Position numbers and translations under genes: made by a program. Below are positions 58,643 through 64,000 of a DNA stretch of 64,000 bases, one piece after another. Below the pieces are notes generated by a model. The model searched no databases and was not told where the DNA came from. It saw nothing but the letters and a program-made list of their open reading frames with translations. Position 1 is the first letter of the stretch. Each line of letters opens with the position of its first letter. Origin of the DNA: an uncultured Oscillospiraceae bacterium (GTDB lineage Bacteria; Bacillota; Clostridia; Oscillospirales; Oscillospiraceae). The stretch spans positions 1-64,000 of the forward strand of contig CAKTQE010000006.1 in the NCBI GenBank assembly GCA_934593275.1. Direction: 5' to 3'.

Positions 58643-58906
58643 TTACTCTCTCTCCTCTTGTTCCGCCGCCTGGTTTCCCATCCATCTGGCCGTCAGGGTC
58701 TCACAGGACAGAGCGGATAAAATCACATGGTCCGTATCCATGAGGATCACGCTTTGGGTCTTTCTGCCGTAGGAGGCATCGATCAGCATTCCCCGGTCCT
58801 TGGCCTCCTGCATCACGCGCTTGATGGGGGCGGAATCCGGACTCAGAATGGCCAGCACCCGTCCGGCGGCCAACATACTGCCAAAACCGATGTTGATGAG
58901 CTTCAT
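58643..58906 (-). CDS. RemA family extracellular matrix regulator (DUF370)
   Basis: 87 residues: [40 protein letters not shown] then [20 protein letters not shown], which is the RemA/DUF370 family. RemA in Bacillus is a DNA-binding protein that turns on matrix genes. It is always beside gmk and yicC in Firmicutes, as here. Target genes cannot be predicted from this window. Confidence 0.94.
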   Translation of the reverse strand: MKLINIGFGSMLAAGRVLAILSPDSAPIKRVMQEAKDRGMLIDASYGRKTQSVILMDTDHVILSALSCETLTARWMGNQAAEQEERE

Positions 58907-58915
58907 GGCCCCTCC

Positions 58916-59794
58916 TTACTCGATGTTCTGGGTCTGTTCCCGGATTTTTTCCAGTTCGGCCTTGATTTCCACCACCACTTTGGCCAGCCTTACATCCGTA
59001 CACTTGGAGCCGATGGTGTTGGCCTCCCGATTCATTTCCTGTAGCAGGAAGTCCAGCTTCCGGCCAATGGGTTCGCCGGTTTCCAGCATGGTGTTCATCT
59101 GGTTCAGGTGACTGCGCAGACGGACGGTTTCTTCGTCCACCGCCACCTTGTCGGCAAAGATGGCCGCCTCGGTGAGAATGCGGCTTTCATCAATGGAGGT
59201 ACTGGCCAGAACCTCTTTGAGCTTGTTTTCCAGCCGCAGCCGATAATCCGTTACGGTCTGTGCGCTGCCCCCCTCTACCTGCTCCACAAGGGAAAGTACC
59301 GTGTTTCCCCTGGTACGCAGGTCCTGCTCCAGGGCCTGGCCCTCTACCCGGCGCATGGTATCAAAGGCCGCCAAAGCTTTCTCTGCCACACTGAGGAAAT
59401 CTTTCAGCAGCTGTTCCTCATCCACCTGGGGCTTGTCCAGCAGAAACGCTTCCGGCAGGGCCGCCACCATGGCAACGGTGATATCTCCTGCCAGACCGTA
59501 ATCCCGCTTCATCTGCTCCATGGCGGCGATATAGCCCTCTACCATGGGCTTGTTCAGGCTGACGGTGGTATCCTGCACCCCCTCGGAGCGGACGGACACA
59601 AACACATCCACCTTGCCCCGGGTGATTTTCGCCTTTACCGCCTGTTTTACCGCATCCTCTCCGAAAGAAAGGCCTCTGGGCAGCTTTACCGTGCAATCAA
59701 GATACCGGTTGTTGACGCTGCGCACCTCCACGGTGAATTCCCGGCCATTGACCGTTTCCACTGCCCGGCCGTAGCCGGTCATGCTTTTAACCAT
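58916..59794 (-). CDS. YicC/YloC-family endoribonuclease
   Basis: 292 residues: the start MVKSMTGYGRAVETVNGREF and VRSVNNRYLDCTVKLPRGLS, and the C-terminal DUF1732 segment ETGEPIGRKLDFLLQEMNRE. The E. coli relative is an RNase. The start at 59794 has AGGAG upstream; the longer frame overlaps cdaR. It lies 9 bp before remA. Confidence 0.95.
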   Translation of the reverse strand: MVKSMTGYGRAVETVNGREFTVEVRSVNNRYLDCTVKLPRGLSFGEDAVKQAVKAKITRGKVDVFVSVRSEGVQDTTVSLNKPMVEGYIAAMEQMKRDYGLAGDITVAMVAALPEAFLLDKPQVDEEQLLKDFLSVAEKALAAFDTMRRVEGQALEQDLRTRGNTVLSLVEQVEGGSAQTVTDYRLRLENKLKEVLASTSIDESRILTEAAIFADKVAVDEETVRLRSHLNQMNTMLETGEPIGRKLDFLLQEMNREANTIGSKCTDVRLAKVVVEIKAELEKIREQTQNIE

Positions 59795-59813
59795 GGTCCT
59801 GTTCTCCTCCCAG

Positions 59814-61046
59814 TTATTTCTTTTGGATCTTGGCAGAGACGCTCTCTGTCTTGAGGGTCCCCAGATTTTCAAAGCCCTCGGCAAGCCGCAGGCTTGTCTT
59901 AAAGGTGGAGGTTCCCACCTCCGCACCGGTAAAGTCCGCAATGGCGGTGACATCCTCCGGTGTTACCTTGGAAATCTGCTCTGTGGGTCCCCGCAGCGTA
60001 ACGGTAAGTTTTTCCGTGATCAGCTCCACTTCCAGGCCCTCGGGGACGTTGATGCCCTCAATGTTGGCAATGGTCATTTCCTTGGTGGCAAGGCCATGGA
60101 ACGCCACCTGGGCCGTCACCTCATTGATGCCCGTCAGGTTGGTGATGCCCTCCGGCAGTGCCACACCGAAGGTCAGGGTGGTGTCTCTTGTGATATCCGC
60201 CAGGTTGATGCTGCCGATGGACAGGGTATCGCCCAGATTTTCCAGGGCCGCCTCGCTGCCGGAAACCCGGATGGTCTCGGCACTGAGGGTCACGGTGGTG
60301 TTCTCCCCGTTGGCACCACCGCCGGGGTTCAGGGTGTAGGTCAGCCGCAGGTCCTTGACCGCCCGGATGGTCACATCCAGCCGGACCTGCTCTACATCCG
60401 TGGTAATGAGTTTTGCGTCTACAGGGTTGCCCTGCTCATCGCAGAGGGTGTAGTTATAGCTTTCGCTGATGGATTCCCGCCGTCCGTCCAGGTCTACGGT
60501 GATGGTGGCCTTGGCAATGGTATTGACCACGGATTCCGGTCCTGTTACCGTGACCTCCGGGTGGTCCAGGGTCTTGTTTTCCCGGTCGATCATAAAGCCC
60601 TCGGCGGTGGTACCCACCCAGACCACTTCCACAGGAACGGACTTGCTGACCCGTTTGACCACGGTCACATAGATAATGTCCGGCTCCTTGGACTCGATGA
60701 CAAAGGCATTGCTGGCCACGTCCCCGGGGAAGGTGGGGCTTGTATAGTTCAGAGGGATCTGAGTCCCCGGCTCATAGATTTTGGAAAGGTCTGCCTTGAT
60801 GGTAATATTGCCGGAATTGACCTTGCTCAAATCCGAACGGTTGCCGGAGAGCCGCAGATTGACGGTATTGGAGGATACCGCCGTGACCATCAGGCCCCGC
60901 TCATTCAGCACCGACTCTCCCTCCCACACAATGGGGATATTGTAGTAGGTATCCGTAGAGCCGGGGCTGACGGCGGTGATCACATACAGCCACAGGGCAA
61001 AGGCACAGGCCAGGGACATCACTACCGAACCGATTTTACGCTTCAT
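59814..61046 (-). CDS. CdaA regulator with YbbR repeats (CdaR)
   Basis: 410 residues: an N-terminal membrane helix (IGSVVMSLACAFALWLYVIT, about 5-24) followed by about four YbbR repeats of 80-90 residues, outside the membrane. CdaR proteins lie beside CdaA and modulate its cyclic di-AMP synthesis. It overlaps cdaA by 11 bp. The usual third partner, glmM, is not in the window. Confidence 0.93.
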   Translation of the reverse strand: MKRKIGSVVMSLACAFALWLYVITAVSPGSTDTYYNIPIVWEGESVLNERGLMVTAVSSNTVNLRLSGNRSDLSKVNSGNITIKADLSKIYEPGTQIPLNYTSPTFPGDVASNAFVIESKEPDIIYVTVVKRVSKSVPVEVVWVGTTAEGFMIDRENKTLDHPEVTVTGPESVVNTIAKATITVDLDGRRESISESYNYTLCDEQGNPVDAKLITTDVEQVRLDVTIRAVKDLRLTYTLNPGGGANGENTTVTLSAETIRVSGSEAALENLGDTLSIGSINLADITRDTTLTFGVALPEGITNLTGINEVTAQVAFHGLATKEMTIANIEGINVPEGLEVELITEKLTVTLRGPTEQISKVTPEDVTAIADFTGAEVGTSTFKTSLRLAEGFENLGTLKTESVSAKIQKK

Positions 61047-61905
61047 GGTCCTGACCCTCCTTCTTCTTCAGCAGCTTCTGCCTGAGAACCTGCCCGAAAT
61101 TCTGGTTGAGTACCTCTGTCTGGTCGGGACACAGGGTGTTTTGCAGCAGCTTTTCCAGCGTTCTGGGGGCCAGATGCCGCTTGAGCATCCCGCCCACCGC
61201 CACGGAAATGGTGCCGGTTTCCTCAGAGACGATGACCACCACGGCATCGCTGTTTTCACTCATGCCCACACCGGCCCGGTGCCGGGTACCCAGGTCCGCC
61301 GCCAGCCGGTCACTGGTGGACAGGGGCAGCACACATCCGGCGGCCTTGACCTTTCCGTCCCGGATGATCATGGCCCCATCGTGGAGGGCCGCCTTGGGGA
61401 AGAAGATGTTCCGGATCAATTGCTCGGAAACCAGGCCGTCAATGGTGGTGCCGGTTTTCACATAATCGTCAAGCCTTGCCTCCCGGGTAAAGACGATGAG
61501 GGCACCCACCTTTTCCCGGCTCATGCACTCACAGGCCGCCACGGTCTGGGAAATGACCATATCCATTTCCGCCACGGGCTTGGTGCCGCCGAAAAGCCCC
61601 CGGAGACGCACGCTTCCCAGATGGTCCAGCATCCGGCGCAGTTCCGGCTGGAACAGCACCACCAGTGCCAGAAGACCGATGGACAGGAACTGATTGACGA
61701 TGAACCGCAGGGCATACAGGTGCATTACATCCGTCAGTGCCGCCACGATGACCACCACCAGCACCGCCCGAGCTACCCTAATGGTACTGGGCGTTCGTAG
61801 CAGGGGGAGTAACCGATATATTAAAAACGCAACCACCGCAATGTCCAGATAATCGGACCATTGCATTCGCATGATCTGCTGCAGAAGATTGTGCAATGCT
61901 TCCAT
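61036..61905 (-). CDS. cdaA: Diadenylate cyclase CdaA
   Basis: 289 residues. Three membrane helices (about 20-86) are followed by the DAC domain with DGA (176-178) and RHR (208-210) motifs that bind ATP. It makes cyclic di-AMP, which controls potassium and turgor. The start is at 61905 (MEALHNLLQQ), chosen over the longer frame. It is the first gene of a long operon down to rsgA. Confidence 0.97.
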   Translation of the reverse strand: MEALHNLLQQIMRMQWSDYLDIAVVAFLIYRLLPLLRTPSTIRVARAVLVVVIVAALTDVMHLYALRFIVNQFLSIGLLALVVLFQPELRRMLDHLGSVRLRGLFGGTKPVAEMDMVISQTVAACECMSREKVGALIVFTREARLDDYVKTGTTIDGLVSEQLIRNIFFPKAALHDGAMIIRDGKVKAAGCVLPLSTSDRLAADLGTRHRAGVGMSENSDAVVVIVSEETGTISVAVGGMLKRHLAPRTLEKLLQNTLCPDQTEVLNQNFGQVLRQKLLKKKEGQDHEA

Positions 61906-61979
61906 CCTAGAACCCTCTTTTATGTCAACTTTTTTAGACAGCACAATGACCTATGGTATACTTACCTATTATCCGGTCT

Positions 61980-62008
61980 ATTATAGCGGAAAAGCCCCTG
62001 GTTGGCAA
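61980..62008 (-). promoter_or_regulatory. Promoter of the cdaA operon
   Basis: Minus strand TTGCCA (62003-62008), 17-bp spacer and TATAAT (61980-61985). A leader of about 70 nt follows to the cdaA start. Nothing else was seen in 62009-62167. Confidence 0.75.
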
Positions 62009-62167
62009 GTGATATTCTGCATAAATTTCTGGATGGCTTCCCCCCGGTATTCCTGCGATTTTGCATTTTTAACCTTTTATTCCCAGGCTCTTTCCGGCTT
62101 TCTTCCCCAAAACACCATTTTCTGCTCCAAGGCAACCCCATTCTAAAAATGTAAATTTTCTGACGGT

Positions 62168-63268
62168 CTACCTACCCCGGCTTTTAAGGGTACGCAGCAG
62201 TGCCTGGGTCTGAGCAGTATTGGCATCATGCCCGAAGCTTACCCGCAGGGTGCCGCTTTCCAAAGTTCCGGCACTTTCGTGGGCCAGAGGGGCGCAGTGC
62301 AGCCCCGCCCGCAGGGCAATGCCCCGGACTCCTAAATACTCCGCCAGCTCCTCGCAGTCTTCTTTTCCCCGGAACGAGACGGTCATGGCCTGGTGGGGAC
62401 CGGCATACACCTGGAAGCCCAGTTCTTCCAGCCCCTGGGCGCAAAGGCGCGTCTGGCTGTGGCCCCGGCGGAAAATATTCTCGCACCCCAGCCGCTCCAC
62501 AAGTTCCAGTCCTGCCGCCAGTCCTGCCGCGCCGGGAACGTTCAACGTTCCCGCTTCCAGCCGTTCCGGCAGCTCCTCCGGCATGGTTCTGGCCCGGGAC
62601 TGGCTTCCGGTGCCGCCGAAAATCAGGGGCGTTCCCGGCTGAGCGCACAGCAGCAGCCCCGTCCCCTGGGGGCCAAGCAGCCCCTTGTGACCCGGCATGG
62701 CGATGAAGTCCGCCCCCAAGGCCCCAAAATCCACCGGCAGACACCCGGCAGACTGGGCCGCGTCCAGAATAAAGGGGACACCCGCCTCCCGGCAAAGCTG
62801 GGCCATGGTTTCCACCGGCAGGATATAGCCGAAGACATTGGATACATGGGTAAATACCGCCGCATCCACCCCCTGCCGCAGTTCCCGGCGAAAGCTTTCC
62901 AGCAGTTCCTCCCAGCAAAAAAGCCGCCGTCCGGCAATGCGCACCTGACAGTTCCGGGCGTACAGTGGCCGCATCACCGCATTATGCTCAAAACCGGAAA
63001 CCAGCACCCGGTCCCCTGGGTTTACAAGGCTTCCAATGGCCATATTCAGGCCCTGGGTGCAGTTGCCTGTCAGCACCACCTGCTCCGGCTTGCAGTGAAA
63101 CAGCCGCCCTGCCCTCTCCCGGCACTGATAGACCATTTGGGCGGCGGCCATGGCGGGGCCGTGGCCGCTTCTTCCGGGGTTTCCCCCCTGCTCCATGGCC
63201 CGAACCATGGCAGCAGTCACTTCTTTTGGTTTGGGGAAAGAAGTGGCCCCATTGTCCAGGTAAATCAT
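62168..63268 (-). CDS. Cysteine desulfurase-like class V aminotransferase
   Basis: 366 residues of the PLP-dependent class V group. MIYLDNGATSFPKPKEV opens the enzyme. H95 (SGFEHNAVMR), the PLP lysine K195 (MPGHKGLLGPQG) and the desulfurase-type cysteine C325 (LRAGLHCAPLAH) are all present. It probably releases sulfur (or selenium) from cysteine as a persulfide. The DUF3343 gene overlaps it by 4 bp, so the two proteins are a likely donor/carrier pair. No sufB, sufC or nifU gene is adjacent. Start at 63268; the much longer frame upstream overlaps the DUF3343 gene. Confidence 0.9.
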   Translation of the reverse strand: MIYLDNGATSFPKPKEVTAAMVRAMEQGGNPGRSGHGPAMAAAQMVYQCRERAGRLFHCKPEQVVLTGNCTQGLNMAIGSLVNPGDRVLVSGFEHNAVMRPLYARNCQVRIAGRRLFCWEELLESFRRELRQGVDAAVFTHVSNVFGYILPVETMAQLCREAGVPFILDAAQSAGCLPVDFGALGADFIAMPGHKGLLGPQGTGLLLCAQPGTPLIFGGTGSQSRARTMPEELPERLEAGTLNVPGAAGLAAGLELVERLGCENIFRRGHSQTRLCAQGLEELGFQVYAGPHQAMTVSFRGKEDCEELAEYLGVRGIALRAGLHCAPLAHESAGTLESGTLRVSFGHDANTAQTQALLRTLKSRGR

Positions 63269-63516
63269 AGGCCCAGCTCCCGATAGCTGCTCCCCTGACG
63301 GACATAGACCTTTCGCCAGGCAATGCCCTCCCGGAGCAGAATCTCCATGGCGGCATGAATATTCTCTGTCCGCAGGGTGATGCCATAGCCGCAGCCCTGC
63401 TGCTCCATCCATTTTGGGGTCCTGCTCAGGGTGCAGGAAAAGCCCCCTCTTGTAAGACTTTGCTCCCCCCGCTGGGCATAGGTCACCGAGCGGAAAGACA
63501 CCATATACTGATTCAT
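63265..63516 (-). CDS. DUF3343 protein, putative sulfur/selenium carrier
   Basis: 83 residues: YMVSFRSVTYAQRGEQSLTR, C28 and the family's QGCGYGITLR motif with C42. DUF3343 proteins have been proposed as small sulfur or selenium carriers. Its stop overlaps the desulfurase start, so they are translated together. The SD GGGAGG sits inside a strong hairpin (63522-63558). Confidence 0.85.
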   Translation of the reverse strand: MNQYMVSFRSVTYAQRGEQSLTRGGFSCTLSRTPKWMEQQGCGYGITLRTENIHAAMEILLREGIAWRKVYVRQGSSYRELGL

Positions 63517-63521
63517 ACGGC

Positions 63522-63558
63522 AAAACCTCCCGTGCCCATTCTATGCACAGGAGGTTTT
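63522..63558. promoter_or_regulatory. Hairpin covering the ribosome site of the DUF3343 gene
   Basis: Arms 63522-63535 and 63545-63558 pair over 13 bp with one mismatch. On the minus strand the SD (GGGAGG), 9 nt before the start codon, lies in the stem. On the plus strand the hairpin is followed by TTTTTCTT, so it could instead be a plus-strand terminator. Confidence 0.5.
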
Positions 63559-63582
63559 TCTTGTCATATTGTCATATTGTCC

Positions 63583-63749
63583 TAGGGAAACTCTGAATAA
63601 ATCGTCTGCGGCTGAGCGGCGAACCTTTTGCCCCCAGACTGCGGTTTGAAAAATGGGAAATACACAAAGTATTCCCTCATTTTCCAAACCTTGCCTGGAG
63701 CCAAAATCTTTCGCCGTCAGCTCTTGTCGATTTAATCAGAGCTTCCCTA
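63583..63749. mobile_element. Palindromic MITE with TA ends
   Basis: About 165 bp between inverted ends 63584-63604 and 63728-63748, which match at 19 of 21 positions. The inner parts also pair, so the whole forms one long imperfect hairpin. It has no ORF. TA dinucleotides flank both ends (63583-63584 and 63748-63749 in part), the usual target for Tc1/mariner- or IS630-like transposases. The right end supplies the TAG stop codon of ispF. Confidence 0.7.
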
Positions 63750-64000
63750 TTTTTCTTCCAACAGGCACACCGCATGGCAAGCCATGCCCTGGCCCTGGCC
63801 GGTAAAGCCCAGATGCTCCTCGGTGGTGGCCTTGACGTTGATCCGGTCTGCTTCAATGCCCAGGCAGGCGGCAATGTTTTCTTTCATGGTGTCAATGTAG
63901 GGCCGCAGCTTGGGCCGCTGGGCGATCATGGTCACATCGATGTTTCCCACCCGGAAGCCCGCGGCACGGATTTTTTTGCCTACACACTCCAATAGCTTTC
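63747..64000 (-). CDS. ispF: 2-C-methyl-D-erythritol 2,4-cyclodiphosphate synthase (partial, N-terminus off window)
   Basis: The C-terminal 83 or so residues of the MEP-pathway enzyme that makes the cyclic diphosphate on the way to isoprenoids. Visible are GNIDVTMIAQRPKLRPYI, NVKATTEEHLGFTGQGQGMA and the end CHAVCLLEEK. The frame stays open through position 64000, so no start lies in the window. Its stop codon TAG (63747-63749) is formed by the TA and first base of the MITE end, so the original C-terminus may have been slightly different. Confidence 0.93.
   Translation of the reverse strand, partial: KLLECVGKKIRAAGFRVGNIDVTMIAQRPKLRPYIDTMKENIAACLGIEADRINVKATTEEHLGFTGQGQGMACHAVCLLEEK

Overview
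The window looks like chromosome of a moderately GC-rich Firmicute of class Clostridia, probably order Oscillospirales (an inference from gene content and protein character; no 16S is present). The Gram-positive markers are the tRNA-Met T-box leader, PASTA kinase and PP2C phosphatase pair, CdaA/CdaR, RemA, Jag, Gram-positive type S12, zinc-type S14 and an NPXTG sortase substrate. Nearly every gene is on the minus strand. The exceptions are the DtxR-type regulator with its partner and metNIQ. No rRNA, tRNA or CRISPR array was seen.

Layout. 1-9.9 kb: rpoB and rpoC behind a consensus promoter, then an unusual zinc-ribbon membrane protein with its own promoter, then an L7Ae-type protein and rpsL running off the left edge. 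9.9-16.7 kb is the accessory part. It holds interspersed palindromic repeats, an MBL/beta-CASP hydrolase gene bracketed by duplicated repeats, an NPKTG cell-wall surface protein, a tandem array of REP/BIME-like units and, next to that array, a RAYT (REP-associated tyrosine transposase) gene. 16.7-20.8 kb: a small membrane protein divergent from a DtxR-like regulator plus a cysteine-cluster protein, then a methionine T-box and metNIQ. 20.8-25.1 kb: an ECF sigma, a putative anti-sigma, a DUF4358 lipoprotein, an MBOAT acyltransferase and a DHHW protein, behind an ECF-type promoter. 25.1-28.2 kb: rpmH-rnpA-yidD-yidC-jag without dnaA. 28.3-31.4 kb: capA-like gene and typA/bipA. 31.5-47.4 kb: continuous S10-spc-alpha ribosomal cluster. 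47.5-62.0 kb: cdaA-cdaR-yicC-remA-gmk-rpoZ-priA-def-fmt-rsmB-rlmN-stp-prkC-rsgA. 62.2-64.0 kb: cysteine desulfurase-like gene, DUF3343 gene, a palindromic MITE and the end of ispF.

How it fits together. Most of the window is core transcription, translation, secretion and signalling. Three places go beyond housekeeping. First, the RAYT and its tandem BIME array are a plausible enzyme/substrate pair; each unit is bounded by GTAG-footed hairpins facing each other, and related units are scattered near 10 kb. Second, the ECF sigma operon appears to couple an envelope signal to O-acylation of an extracytoplasmic polymer. Third, the zinc-ribbon protein between rpoC and rpsL carries three unrecognised aromatic repeats of about 80 residues outside the membrane. 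Family names rest on motifs and remembered family features; no database search was run.
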